NCBI GenBank assembly: GCA_910574835.1
Contig: CAJTDE010000027.1
Span: forward strand, 1-64,000
DNA length: 64,000 nucleotides
From: Clostridia bacterium
GTDB lineage: Bacteria; Bacillota; Clostridia; Lachnospirales; Lachnospiraceae
Direction of reading: 5' to 3'
The position numbers and the translations under genes are program-made. The notes beneath the pieces were generated by a model. That model was not told where the DNA came from. It ran no database searches and saw nothing but the letters and a program-made list of their open reading frames with translations. Below, in pieces: positions 18,394 through 28,003 of this stretch (positions within the stretch are counted from its first letter, which is position 1; every line of letters begins with the position of its first letter).

Positions 18394-18537
18394 GGTGAAT
18401 CTAAAAATATAATTTGAGAGGTCACATTTTCTAAAGTATTTATTTTATGAGCAGAATAATTAAATAGTGGTTTAAAAAAGAAAAAAGATAATTATATTGC
18501 AAAAACGGCTAAATAAAAATACGTTAACCTAGAATTA
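18394..18537. other. AT-rich intergenic segment, no gene seen
   Basis: This stretch between the membrane-anchored protein gene and the left end of the IS1380-type element is AT-rich and contains no plausible gene. No clear terminator hairpin was found. The 4-bp TTAA at 18534-18537 is the left copy of the presumed target duplication. Confidence 0.4.
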
Positions 18538-20071
18538 TTCACCGATACACGGTGAAAGCGGCTCAAATTCCCATAGTTACTGTATTTAAACTGTTTATTG
18601 CATTTCATCTATTAAGTGAATAAAAAAGAGCATCCGGTTGTGGTAAAATTAAGGTGTTCAACGTCTTAATAATCTCACAAAGGAGCCCTTTATGAATATT
18701 TTAAACACCTTTACTCTTAAATGCAATAGACAGATGAAAATAAATTTTGACGGAGGCGATTTATCCTCCGATTCAGGACTTCTTCTTATAAAAGAATTCG
18801 CTGCAAAAATCGGCTTTGCAAAGCTGATCAAAAAGAAATTTAAAACCAATGATACGTCGTTCCGTTTCCACAAGGATGACGAAAACCTTATGCAGATGCT
18901 CTGGCATCGCAGCCTACATTATCAAGATTTTTCAACCGTATGAACGAGGATACCCTCACACGGTTCGATGACATTGATAAAAACCTCAGGGATATCATCT
19001 ATTCCATAAAGCCGCCGGAACATATGCTTCTTGACTTGGACAGTACCCTGTTTGGCACTTACGGCAAGCAGGAAGGGGAAGGCTTCAACTTCCATTATCA
19101 GGCACATGGATATCATCCGTTACTGTGCTATGACGGACTGACCGGAGATCTGCTCAAAGCAGAGCTGCGTGACGGAACACTCCACTGCAGCAATGATGCG
19201 GATAAATTTATGGAATCCCTCTTTCAGGAATACATGGAAAGAGAGATAAAAACTTATCTTCGCGGCGACAGCGGATTCTCATCCCCAAAACTTTATAAAA
19301 CCTGTGAGATGAATGGCTGTTCCTATGCCATCCGCTTAAAACAGAATTCTTCACTTATTGCCCTTGCTTCGGATAAAGATGAAGATTTGTACAAAGCATC
19401 CAAAGAGGACCAAATCAGCTATAAAGCAACTTATGGTGAATTTATGTATCAGGCCGGTACATGGGAATATCCAAGACGTGTGGTTTTCAAAATCGAGAAA
19501 CCATACGGCCAGCTTATACACAAGTATACCTTTATCGTGACAAATATGGATATGGATCCCTATCAGATCATTCAGTTTTATTGTGGTCGTGGCAGGATGG
19601 AAAATTTTATCAAGGAAGGCAAAAGCGGGTTTGACTTTGCCGCTGTGAGCAGTCGTTCCAAAATAGTAAATGCCAACCGAATGCGGATTCATATGCTTGC
19701 GTACAACTTATTCAATTGGTTCAGGCGACTGGTACTCCCGGAAAATATGCGAAAGAAACAGGTGGATACCATTCGATTAAAGCTGATAAAGATTGCTGCG
19801 AGAGCAGTCCGTTCAGCAAGATATATCACATTCAAGCTGTGCGGCAGCTGTCCCTATAAAAAGGAATTTTATGAGACACTGGAGAACATCCGGCGACTAA
19901 CCGTACAGTTGGAATAGTAACTATTAAAGTACTTTGACAGTTCAAAATGAATCAGTCGGATTCCATAGGGGTAGTTTACCCATTTTTAAGGATAACTCGA
20001 TTGATTTCAGAAAAACTGGAATAAGGTTTTTGCAGTTCCGAACATTTTATATGTCCGTGAATAATCCGGGG
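18538..20071 (+). mobile_element. IS1380-type insertion sequence, internally deleted
   Basis: The element is bounded by imperfect inverted repeats. The left end begins CCTAGAATTATTCACCG; the right end, read on the minus strand, begins CCCCGGATTATTCACG. It is flanked on both sides by TTAA (18534-18537 and 20072-20075), the 4-bp duplication typical of IS1380 elements. The length of about 1,534 bp is below the usual 1.65 kb because the transposase gene has an internal deletion. A promoter for the transposase should lie in 18,550-18,680. Confidence 0.75.
18692..19917 (+). pseudogene. IS1380-family transposase, deleted and out of frame
   Basis: The first part (18692-18943, ATG after AAGGAGCCC) contains INFDGGDLSSDSGLLLIKEF, the family's N-terminal signature. 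The frame then leaves coding sense near 18,900. The other frame resumes with LASQPTLSRFFNRMNEDTL and continues to 19917 with the DDE-type catalytic segments (DLDSTLFGTYG, YLRGDSGFSS, YCGRGRMENFIKE). The normal sequence of about 45 residues between MQM and LASQ is missing and the join is out of frame. The transposase should be inactive, so this copy can move only in trans. Confidence 0.75.
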
Positions 20072-20092
20072 TTAATTTTTATTGAATTTCCA

Positions 20093-20919
20093 GTGCGCCC
20101 AGCTAAGGGTGTGATGTTTAGCAGGTGGAACTCCTGCCCGATAAGGTACTAGCCACACCATCGGTAACAACCTACGGTTTGCGGAAGTAATGAAGCGGGC
20201 TGAGCGTAGGCGAATAGGATATAGGGCTGTAGGGCGGTCTGGCACCGAAATAAATATAAAATCAGAGGGACGACGCTGCTGAAAAAGCGGAAGTCAACAT
20301 GTGGGTTTATCGTCATGGCAAGATTTCGCACGCCTTTGTGGTGTTTATAACGCCAGTCATGTATTACAATGGCATCATGTCAACTGGGGGAGCCTGTTTT
20401 CTCCCTGAAAGGAACGCAGGTATAACCGAGCAACCAAAAAGGAAGGAGGTTAAACGGGGGGACAAGCAGTCGGATGGCCGGATAGTACCGGAGATAGCGC
20501 TTAACCGCGAAGGAGGGAAGCCGAAAGAGAACCAGTCCTCATGGTTCTTGCCATGCAGAACAATATCAAAAGAGAAACATTATCTATACACAGAGGTAGG
20601 TAAAAATAATGGAAACGAAACTTGCGAGAATAACACAACTTTCAACAGAAAACCCGAACATGGTATTTACATCAGTGGGACACTTCATCAACGGGGAGAT
20701 GCTTAAGGAATGCCATTCAAAAATGGATGGAGATAAAGCAGTAGGAAATGATGGAACCACCAAAAAGGAATACGGCAAGAATCCGGATGTCAACCTTGAC
20801 AACTTAGTAAACCGGCTTAAGCGGGGGGATATAGACCTCAACCGGCCAGGAGAGTTGAAATACCTAAGGACAATGGGAAAACCAGGCCATTGAGCATTTA
20901 TTGCTATGAAGATAAGTTA
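20093..20919 (+). mobile_element. Group II intron, 5' part only
   Basis: The sequence starts with GTGCGCCCAGCTAAGGGTG, a typical 5' end of bacterial group II introns. About 500 bases of conserved structured RNA (domains I-III region) follow, then the start of the intron-encoded protein at about 20,609. The intron is interrupted at 20,919 by an IS982-type element. No catalytic domain V or 3' end can be found on the far side, so it cannot splice. It begins only 17 bp after the right target duplication of the IS1380-type element. Confidence 0.75.
20609..20919 (+). pseudogene. Group II intron reverse transcriptase, N-terminal fragment
   Basis: From ATG 20609 the protein reads as the N-terminus of LtrA-type reverse transcriptases (ENPNMVFTSVGHFINGEML, GDKAVGNDGTTKKEYGKN, DNLVNRLKRG). 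A frameshift near 20,830 moves the normal continuation (KTRPLSIYCYEDKL) into another frame. The gene is then cut by the IS982-type insertion. The codons after the right end of that insertion resume with Val, as expected from a YEDKLV motif. The palm, maturase and endonuclease domains are absent. Confidence 0.75.
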
Positions 20920-21786
20920 ACCTGTTGTGCTAGATAAATAATAAAAGAACTTCAACAAAATATGCTATCCTATTTGTAACGACACAAATTTAAAAGGAGG
21001 CATTATCATGTTGAAGTTCCACGATAATAATACCACACTTATAGCCACTTTTGAAGATTTTATTTTAACAGCCTATGTCATTATTGACGTGTTATACCGC
21101 CGTTTTGCACCGCCGGAAGTTGCCACAAGACGCCATGTTCTGGATGCCAGGCTCTCTGACCCTGAGATTATCACGATCAGCATTTGCGGTGAATTAGCTG
21201 GCATTGACTCGGAAAATGCCCCTCAAAAAAGAAAACCTATTTTGGCTACAAAGTACATGCCCTGGTCACCTTGGAAGGATATGTCGCTGCATTTGAAATC
21301 ACGCCGGCATCCATTGATGACCGGGAAGGCCTGCGTGACCTTGTAGAAGGAAAGGAAGAGCTTGTGATCCTTGGTGATAAAGGATATGCAGGGGAAATGC
21401 TCAAGCAGGAGCTGGCTGATCATGGGGTCTGTCTGATGGCACTAAAACGCTCCAACAGCAAAACGGACTGGCCTAAAGAAGTCCGCCAGCTAATATTCAA
21501 ACAAAGGCGCCGTGTGGAAACCGTATTTTCACAATTAAGCGGACAGCTCAATGCGGAAAGGGTGTTTGCCTGGAGTTTTCAAGGGCTGTATGCCAGGATT
21601 TCAAATAAGATTCTGGCATATAACCTTTGTCTGGCATTAAACAGTATTTTTAGCGAAACGTGCGAACTTGCCCAAATAAAGCAGCTGATTTTCTGATATA
21701 TCCCAACGAGATATATTGATGATATAGGGATTTTTTGCGTTTTTTAGCTATTTCAAGCGTTTTCAAAATAAAATAGCACAACAGGT
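20920..21786 (+). mobile_element. IS982-type insertion sequence, internally deleted
   Basis: The ends are inverted repeats starting ACCTGTTGTGCTA at 20920 and, on the other strand, the same 13 bases ending at 21786. The flanks are TAAGTTA (20913-20919) and TAACTTA (21787-21793), a 7-bp near-duplication with one difference; IS982 elements commonly make duplications of that size. These flanking heptamers are also reverse complements of each other, so the perfect inverted repeat can be read as 20 bp. The element is about 867 bp, short for the family, because of an internal transposase deletion. Confidence 0.7.
21008..21696 (+). pseudogene. IS982-family transposase, deleted and frameshifted
   Basis: ATG 21008 follows AAAGGAGG. 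The N-terminal part contains LDARLSDPEIITISICGELA and IDSENA, the IS982 family pattern. The frame then departs near 21,220 and the other frame picks up YFGYKVHALVTLEGYV, DKGYAGEML and RRRVETVFSQLSGQLNAE, the C-terminal catalytic part. About 60-70 residues expected between the two parts are missing. The element should not transpose on its own. Confidence 0.7.
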
Positions 21787-21927
21787 TAACTTAGTGTTAA
21801 GAATGTAACCGGTAGATAGTGAGTACCCCGACTACAGAGGTAAAATATGTGACAATAGATTATATTTCTATCACTGATATAAAAAGTTAAGACTCAACTT
21901 TTTATACCGGAATATGGAGTTAAGTCT

Positions 21928-22320
21928 ATGAGTTCTGAAACAACCTTGGCGGCTGAACAATGCTGTCTCCAGGAATGGGCTACACAGATCAGGGACTGCC
22001 AGAACCGCCCGGATGGCATGAATATCATCAGCTGGTGTGCCTGTTATGGTATCACAAAAGCGAATTATTATCGCCGGCTCCGTTGCATAAGGAAAGCCTG
22101 CCTAGAAAACTTTTCCGAAGAAATACCGCTGTAGCAGATTATTTCGGTAGAGCCGGGATTTCTGCAGATAGATGAAAAAAATGGCAGCAGTATGCTCAAT
22201 GACGCCGTCTGTTTTAAAGCCGTGTATATCGTCTGAGGATACACAGATCTGCGTTCGGGAATGCACCGCATAAATGGGCTTGTATGGGAAGGGGACGGAT
22301 AGCTTCTTTGCACCTTTGGT
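21928..22320 (+). pseudogene. IS66 accessory genes (orf1/orf2), degraded
   Basis: ATG 21928 begins a 68-aa peptide with LQEWATQIRDCQNRPDGMN and CYGITKANYYRRL, matching the small IS66 TnpA-like protein, cut short. About 60 bases later an eroded copy of the IS66 TnpB (PF05717-type) follows: MLNDAVCFKAVYIV, a stop, then GYTDLRSGMHRI joined by a deletion to LVWEGDG. No IS66 transposase follows. Together with the tail at 1-138 this is the second IS66 trace in the window. Confidence 0.6.
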
Positions 22321-22370
22321 ACTATGTAATATAAACAAACAGTAAAAAACATAGGAAAATATCATGAAAC

Positions 22371-22399
22371 TTGAATTTTAGATTTGAAAATGCTACAAT
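22371..22399 (+). promoter_or_regulatory. Predicted sigma-A promoter of the R-M operon
   Basis: TTGAAT (22371-22376) and TACAAT (22394-22399) are separated by 17 bp, close to the sigma-A consensus. They lie 44 bp upstream of the HTH gene at 22443, whose ribosome binding site is AGAGGTG. The likely operator for the HTH protein would be near here, but no clear palindrome was seen. Confidence 0.55.
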
Positions 22400-22442
22400 A
22401 AAAAAAATTTGTATCAAATTATATAGTGCAGAGGTGTAAATA

Positions 22443-22637
22443 ATGAGCGAAAACATAAATGAGAAATGGATAAGTATTGAAGAGGCTGCTGAACATTTGG
22501 GAATAAAGCCTGTTACAGTGCGAGATTGGATAAAAAAAGGTAAAGGCATTCCTGCTCACAAAATCGGAAAGAAGTGGAAATTCAAATATTCTGAATTAGA
22601 TGCCTGGGTAAAGAGCGGGCAAAGTGCTATCAAATAG
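22443..22637 (+). CDS. Excisionase-type HTH protein, 64 aa; probable controller of the R-M operon
   Basis: SIEEAAEHLGIKPVTVRDWI and the following HKIGKKWKFKYSELDAWV form the winged-helix layout of the HTH_17 excisionase/MerR-like family, which fills almost the whole protein. It is the first gene after a good promoter and ends 17 bp before the methylase. As I recall, the LlaI operon of Lactococcus also begins with a small regulatory gene (llaIC) upstream of the fused methylase, so the likely job is timing of methylase and nuclease expression. An ordinary excisionase for an integrated element is less likely because no integrase is present. Confidence 0.7.
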   Translation: MSENINEKWISIEEAAEHLGIKPVTVRDWIKKGKGIPAHKIGKKWKFKYSELDAWVKSGQSAIK

Positions 22638-22654
22638 GAGGACTCAGAAAACAA

Positions 22655-24511
22655 ATGCGATATTTAGGCAGCAAGGTTAGGTTGTTAACTTGCATACAAA
22701 ATGTAATTGATAAATACAACATACAAGGAGAAAATTTTGCAGACCTGTTTTCAGGTACAGGTTGTGTAGGAGATTTCTTTAAGAATAAATACAATGTCAT
22801 TTCAAATGATTTTTTATATTACTCATCTGTAATGAGCAAAGCAAAATTGCTATTTTGTAAAAAACCAGTATTCAGCAATTTCGTAAAGAAATATAATGTG
22901 GATATTTTTGAGTGGCTTAATGCCAAGCAATTTACCCCTAATCAAACATATTTTGTTTATAACAATTATACTCCGGCAGGAGACAGAATGTTTTTTACGG
23001 AAGAAAACGGAATAAAGATTGATGGCATTAGACAAACGATTGAAGAATTACTTTTGGAAGATGTGATTGATAATAATGAGTATTTGTATCTGTTAGCCTC
23101 TTTATTAGAGAGCGTTACTCGTTTTTCCAATACATCAGGGACTTATGAAGCTTTTTTTAAATTTTGGGATTCGAGGGCAATAAATGATTTTATCATTGAA
23201 CCTTTGGCTATGAATGAAACAGAGGATACACTAAAACACACTTTTTATAGTGAAGATACAAATCAGTTGGTAAGAAGGATTGAAGGAGATATTGCTTATA
23301 TTGACCCACCATATACTGTTACTCAATATGTGTCGGCTTATCACTTTCTGGAAACTCTTGCAAAATATGATGCACCTAAGATAAAAGGTGTAGGAGGAAA
23401 AAGAGAACGTGGTGACAAAAATTCTCTTTATGCAAGAAGGTTTGAAGCAAAAGCACAGTTTGAGGATTTATTCCGACAACTGCAATTTAGATATATAATT
23501 ATTAGTTACAGCAACCAAGGGTTGGTGCCGTTAGAGGAACTAGTAGAACTGGCGAAACGTTTTGCTATAAACAATGATGTGTATATAGAACACTTTGACT
23601 ATAGAGAATATCAAAATCATCGTTCAAGCAATAAACGAAATGGTAAAAACTTAAACGAAGTAATTATCTATTTTGAAAAAGATTTAGCCATCAACAAATC
23701 ACCATTAAACTATTCTGGCAGTAAAGATACTATGCTTAGAGCAATTACCTGTGAGTTGCCTGCAGCAGTGGGAACGTTTGTTGATGTCATGGGTGGAGCT
23801 TTCAATGTTGGTGCAAATATAGTAGCTACTGATGCAGTGTATTATAATGAGATTGATAGCCGAATTTTTGGAATCATCAATTGGTTAACACAAGAAAATA
23901 AATCCAATATTGTTGCAGAAGTTGAAAAATGCATTTCAGAATATGGATTGGGAAAAGGTTTAGAGGAACCATATCGTGTTTTACGTGATGCTTATAATCA
24001 AGCGGGAGGTTGTATTGAACTTTTTGTATTGCATATGTATGCATTCCAAAATCTTATACGTTTTAATGGGAATCAGAAGTTCAATACACCAATAGGGGTT
24101 GCGGGTTATAGTGACGACATGAAGCGAAGAATTGAAAATTTCATTCCGAAAACAAAACGTGTTATTATGAGTAACCGAGATTATGTTGATATAGATTGGG
24201 CCTCTTTCCCTAAAGACTCTGTTTTTTATTTTGACCCACCTTATTATATAACAAATGCTGCGTATAACGATGGCAAGCGCGGTGGTAAAGGGTGGTCTAT
24301 AAAAGAAGAATTAGAGTTGTTGGATATTTTGTCAAGACTCAATGAAAATGGTTATAAATTCATGCTGTCTAATGTTGTTGAGCATAAAGGAAAGCAACAC
24401 GAAATTTTGCTGAATTGGGTAAAAGAATATGGTTTCATCATGGTTGAAGCAGGGATTTCAGGATGGCGCTATGCAAAGAATGAAGTAATAATTAAAAACT
24501 ATGTGAGGTGA
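22655..24511 (+). CDS. Bifunctional tandem adenine-specific DNA methyltransferase, 618 aa
   Basis: Two D12-class (Dam-like) N6-adenine methylases are fused. The first has MRYLGSKVRLL at its start, FADLFSGTGCVG (SAM-binding motif I) near residue 29 and IDPPYT near 216. The second has LNYSGSKDTMLRAI near 350, FVDVMGGAFNVG (motif I) near 373 and FDPPYY near 525. Each half has both motifs, so both should be active. Fused methylases of this type (M.FokI, M.LlaI) modify the two strands of an asymmetric site. Here it protects host DNA from the McrBC-like restriction genes that follow. The ATG follows AGGAGGAC and the stop overlaps the next gene. Confidence 0.85.
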   Translation: MRYLGSKVRLLTCIQNVIDKYNIQGENFADLFSGTGCVGDFFKNKYNVISNDFLYYSSVMSKAKLLFCKKPVFSNFVKKYNVDIFEWLNAKQFTPNQTYFVYNNYTPAGDRMFFTEENGIKIDGIRQTIEELLLEDVIDNNEYLYLLASLLESVTRFSNTSGTYEAFFKFWDSRAINDFIIEPLAMNETEDTLKHTFYSEDTNQLVRRIEGDIAYIDPPYTVTQYVSAYHFLETLAKYDAPKIKGVGGKRERGDKNSLYARRFEAKAQFEDLFRQLQFRYIIISYSNQGLVPLEELVELAKRFAINNDVYIEHFDYREYQNHRSSNKRNGKNLNEVIIYFEKDLAINKSPLNYSGSKDTMLRAITCELPAAVGTFVDVMGGAFNVGANIVATDAVYYNEIDSRIFGIINWLTQENKSNIVAEVEKCISEYGLGKGLEEPYRVLRDAYNQAGGCIELFVLHMYAFQNLIRFNGNQKFNTPIGVAGYSDDMKRRIENFIPKTKRVIMSNRDYVDIDWASFPKDSVFYFDPPYYITNAAYNDGKRGGKGWSIKEELELLDILSRLNENGYKFMLSNVVEHKGKQHEILLNWVKEYGFIMVEAGISGWRYAKNEVIIKNYVR

Positions 24512-25341
24512 GGAATGTGGAACATAGGCTGATTTTTTCATCCGAATTAGAGGAAAAACTAAAAAATGTCACTGGCGAAACAAAACAGGCATGGAAAGAT
24601 ATTGGTGCCAGTTCTTATTTGGAACTGATGGAATGTTGTATCGGAAAGTTAAATGACTCATACCCAAAACTAAATATAGTGTCCTTTTCATTTCATGAAG
24701 ATATTCAGGTGTATGGTCAATCAAATACATATTTTGGTTTAATCAAAAACGAGGATAATGTGCTGTTAGCGTACGTGTTCGTTATTCCGCCAAAATACGA
24801 AACACGTTCAGGAGTATTGGCACAGCAAGTATTCCCCGTATTATCGGGTATCACTCCAGAATTAAGAGCTTCAAAGGATATCAGAATAAATAATCGTCCT
24901 ATTTTTATTGTTAATTTGAATGAGGCAAACTTAACAGCTTCTGTTGCAGTAAATATAAAAAGCGGTACGGTTTTGGGCTTTAACTATATCGATGTATATG
25001 ACCGAGACATCGAAGAAATATTGCTGTCAAATGGAATAAATCCGACAGTTCGTTCCTTGAAAGACTATGAAAGGATGGTGGCAAAAGTCAATAAGTCGGG
25101 TGTTAATGAGTTTTTTAAGGTGGATGCTTTAGGCAAAACGATTACTTTTCTGACTATTAGACTTAAGGATGGTATTCATGTCAATAATGAACCTTATTGG
25201 TTTGCATTAAAAGCGTATGCGGCGCTTTATCTGGCTAAAAATGAAGGTTATTCGTGTGACATGAACATAATGAATCAGTTGAGCCGCGGTAACAAAACGT
25301 TAGATGCATTTCGTGATTTTGTAGAGAAAACAGAAATGTAG
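24508..25341 (+). CDS. LlaI.1-like restriction operon protein, unknown fold
   Basis: The 277-aa protein starts at GTG 24508, overlapping the methylase stop by 4 bp (GTG 24517 is an alternative). No known catalytic motif is visible and there is no signal peptide. By position between a tandem methylase and an McrB-like ATPase it corresponds to the first restriction gene of LlaI-type operons. It may be the DNA- or site-recognition subunit of the nuclease complex, by inference only. Confidence 0.6.
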   Translation: MRNVEHRLIFSSELEEKLKNVTGETKQAWKDIGASSYLELMECCIGKLNDSYPKLNIVSFSFHEDIQVYGQSNTYFGLIKNEDNVLLAYVFVIPPKYETRSGVLAQQVFPVLSGITPELRASKDIRINNRPIFIVNLNEANLTASVAVNIKSGTVLGFNYIDVYDRDIEEILLSNGINPTVRSLKDYERMVAKVNKSGVNEFFKVDALGKTITFLTIRLKDGIHVNNEPYWFALKAYAALYLAKNEGYSCDMNIMNQLSRGNKTLDAFRDFVEKTEM

Positions 25342-25351
25342 GAGGATAAAA

Positions 25352-26302
25352 ATGCAAAAAATATATTATGGTGCACCCGGCACAGGAAAAAGTTTTGAAA
25401 TCGATGCATTTTTGAAATCAGAAGGAATAAGCGAAAAATATATTTTTCGAATTACATTCCATCCTGATTTCAGTTACAGCGATTTTATAGGACAGTTGCT
25501 TCCGACGGTTATAAAGAGTGGCCCTTCTAAAGGGGACATTACATATGACTTTTCTAAGGGTGTTTTCACGCAGGCTCTTGAAAAATCGTATGAGGATACG
25601 TCTAAGGATGTTTATCTTATATTGGAAGAAATGTCTCGTGGAAATTGTGCGGAAATTTTTGGAGATATATTTCAATTGCTCGACAGGGAGAAAGCAGGAC
25701 TTAACAAAGGTTATAGTAAGTATTTCGTAAATAATGACTTGATAGCTAAAGATATCATCGCACTTAGTGATGACAGAGTGAAACTGCCGCCTAATCTTCA
25801 TGTTATCGGAACTGTTAACACTTCAGATCAAAATGTGTATGTAATGGACACAGCATTTAAAAGACGATTTGAGTGGGAGTATATTAGTACAAAACCAGTA
25901 AAAAATAGTGCTGGAACAGAATATGAAAATAATGTCGATATAGTTTTGAACAATGGTACTATGGACAAAACTGTGAAGTGGGTTGATTTATATGGTGTAT
26001 TGAATGTATTTATTTCGTCTGACAAATGGCTTGGTTTAGGAGAAGATAAGCAAATTGGTCAATTTTTTATTGAATTTGACATGATATCTACTGTAGCTGA
26101 ACACAAAAAACAGGTTAAGAATAAGTTACTTCATTACCTGTGGTTTGATGTATGCCAGTCTTCTTATAAGTCAGGAATTACTTTATTTGACGGCTCAATT
26201 TCCAATTTTTCATCTTTATATGATGCATTTGAAGACGGAAAGAAAATTTTCAGTGATACATTTTTCGACTGTATAGAAAAGTGGGAGCAGAACTGCTTGT
26301 AG
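25352..26302 (+). CDS. McrB-like AAA+ NTPase, restriction subunit, 316 aa
   Basis: APGTGKS near residue 8 is the Walker A motif. VYLILEEMSRGN is the Walker B region typical of McrB ('iDEinRan'), and VIGTVNTSDQNVYVMDTAF with RRFEW is the GTPase/sensor signature of the McrB family. The N-terminal DNA-binding domain of classical McrB is absent, so recognition must come from another subunit. In such systems the hexameric motor translocates DNA and activates an McrC-like nuclease. It starts 10 bp after the preceding gene with GGAGG and is followed by that nuclease gene. Confidence 0.85.
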   Translation: MQKIYYGAPGTGKSFEIDAFLKSEGISEKYIFRITFHPDFSYSDFIGQLLPTVIKSGPSKGDITYDFSKGVFTQALEKSYEDTSKDVYLILEEMSRGNCAEIFGDIFQLLDREKAGLNKGYSKYFVNNDLIAKDIIALSDDRVKLPPNLHVIGTVNTSDQNVYVMDTAFKRRFEWEYISTKPVKNSAGTEYENNVDIVLNNGTMDKTVKWVDLYGVLNVFISSDKWLGLGEDKQIGQFFIEFDMISTVAEHKKQVKNKLLHYLWFDVCQSSYKSGITLFDGSISNFSSLYDAFEDGKKIFSDTFFDCIEKWEQNCL

Positions 26303-26332
26303 TGATTGGGAAAGAAGGAAGGAGGTGCCTTC

Positions 26333-27592
26333 ATGCATCATTATTATGGACAAGATAGTTCTGATGTTGAAAAATCTATAGAAGCAATATTTCCACTTCG
26401 CCTTGGCGATACCAGATTTATAAAAAGCGGGAACAAGAGTGTTTTTGACTTTGTGGGCTTTGTTATAAAGGAAGATGCTGTCCTAACGGTATTTCCTAAA
26501 CACTATGTTTCAGAGCAGACCATCATGGATGCGAACTCAGGGTTGTTGGAACTTAACGAGGATTCAAGATTGCTGTTTCTGGCGATCAATAAATACATCA
26601 ATGAAACAAATTCAAAAGCCAAGGCTGATAAATACATTGGTGAAATGGCTGAATTTGAATCAGATTATCCATTTCATGCTTTCTTTGATGTTTACGATTA
26701 TTATAAGCGTTATGGTATTTATTACGAGGAAGAAAATACCATTATGGCAGGTCGACGCGGAAAAATATCGTGGAGACATACCATGCAGCATTCTAATGTT
26801 GTAGTAAGTAATGAAAATATAATTTACTTACCTCTGTATTCGAAAAGGAAAAATTCGAAGGCAACATTTATAAGTGAATGTATGGTTTTTGTAATAAATT
26901 ACACACTGCATTGTTTTCCATATTTTTTGCAATTGAAACCTGCTAATTCCCAAAAGGTGTCAATGGATTTTATAGCCAACAGAGGATATGTCCTTAAGCA
27001 ACTGTATCAGGCAAAGAATCATGTGTTTAAAGATATACACAAAAAATTGGTTGATTCATTGATATGCTTTTTTGAGGAACTGGACACCCAAAAGCATGGC
27101 GGTTCTGTTCATGTAAAGATTAATTACTTTAATATTATTTGGCAGACAATGGTTAACAAATATTTAAATGACTGTTTTGTTGGGATTGATACAACAGATA
27201 ACAAAATTCTATTTGATGAATCAATTGTCAGGTCATCCGTTTCATTTAGACCGAGAACATACATAATCGATGCATCTTCGCATCAGTTTGAAGTGGAATT
27301 AGACCATTATGGATTTTGTGAGAATGAGCAGTATATTTTTGACTCAAAGTACTATGGTAATGTTACAGAATTAAACTACAAACAGTTTGTTTACAACGCA
27401 ATAATGGACAATTATGCTAATCAAGGGCGTAGAATCATAACCCACAGTGCGTTGCTTTTACCTGGGTTAAAATCAGCTAAGTTGCATTTAGATTTGCTAA
27501 CCCCATTTGGCAAGCTAAACAATAATAATCATCAAATCATAGAGCATTATTTGAATGTAAAAACCGTGATGAAGCATTATGTAGAGAATTGA
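26333..27592 (+). CDS. McrC/LlaJI-like restriction endonuclease subunit, 419 aa
   Basis: I chose ATG 26333 because AAGGAGG ends 6-7 bp upstream; a longer frame from TTG 26306 has no such site. The C-terminal part contains YIFDSKYYG with acidic residues before it, a PD-(D/E)xK-type nuclease core as in McrC and LlaJI-family enzymes. The N-terminal part (about 240 residues) is the McrB-contact type region. With the motor encoded upstream it should cut unmethylated DNA. No gene follows in the operon. Confidence 0.75.
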   Translation: MHHYYGQDSSDVEKSIEAIFPLRLGDTRFIKSGNKSVFDFVGFVIKEDAVLTVFPKHYVSEQTIMDANSGLLELNEDSRLLFLAINKYINETNSKAKADKYIGEMAEFESDYPFHAFFDVYDYYKRYGIYYEEENTIMAGRRGKISWRHTMQHSNVVVSNENIIYLPLYSKRKNSKATFISECMVFVINYTLHCFPYFLQLKPANSQKVSMDFIANRGYVLKQLYQAKNHVFKDIHKKLVDSLICFFEELDTQKHGGSVHVKINYFNIIWQTMVNKYLNDCFVGIDTTDNKILFDESIVRSSVSFRPRTYIIDASSHQFEVELDHYGFCENEQYIFDSKYYGNVTELNYKQFVYNAIMDNYANQGRRIITHSALLLPGLKSAKLHLDLLTPFGKLNNNNHQIIEHYLNVKTVMKHYVEN

Positions 27593-28003
27593 TTCATATT
27601 CCTGCAATTAAAAACGGAAATTGTAACATCCTTCAAGGAGGAAAGAATTTTAGCAGTACATCGTTCATTTGTTGAATATGTAAAAAAGAATTAAGAGCCA
27701 ACGCATTTGTGAAGATGACTCTGTGTTCGCACAAATTTATTTAGACGATACGGACACGTAAATGTACGATGTGAATGTGGATGTTCCCACACATATCAAA
27801 GGTAAATGGTAGAGAGTGTGTCTAACACTTGTATAAATATTTAAAATAATTGAATTATCTTAAATATAAGTAGAATATAAGCGAAAAGAGATTGCTTTAA
27901 AAAATAAATTGTATTAAACTACGATTAATGATTTGAAATTAAGCAATATTTTTTACAGCAGTATAAATGCCTAACCTGCCAGATGAGAAGCGAGGAAGCA
28001 AAA
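27593..28003. other. AT-rich gap after the R-M operon
   Basis: No credible gene is visible. A short frame near 27,630 (ERILAVHRSFVEYVKKN) and another near 27,770 (VDVPTHIKGKW) look like fragments without context. The DNA becomes GC-richer abruptly at about 28,000, so the right boundary of the transferred island is probably in this gap. Confidence 0.4.

Noticed and set aside
20299-20706. 135-aa frame inside the group II intron
   Set aside because: It lies in the structured RNA part of the intron, upstream of the reverse transcriptase start, and has no protein-family features.
22443-22637. HTH protein as phage excisionase
   Set aside because: No integrase, attachment-site repeats or phage genes are nearby, and it directly precedes the methylase behind a promoter.
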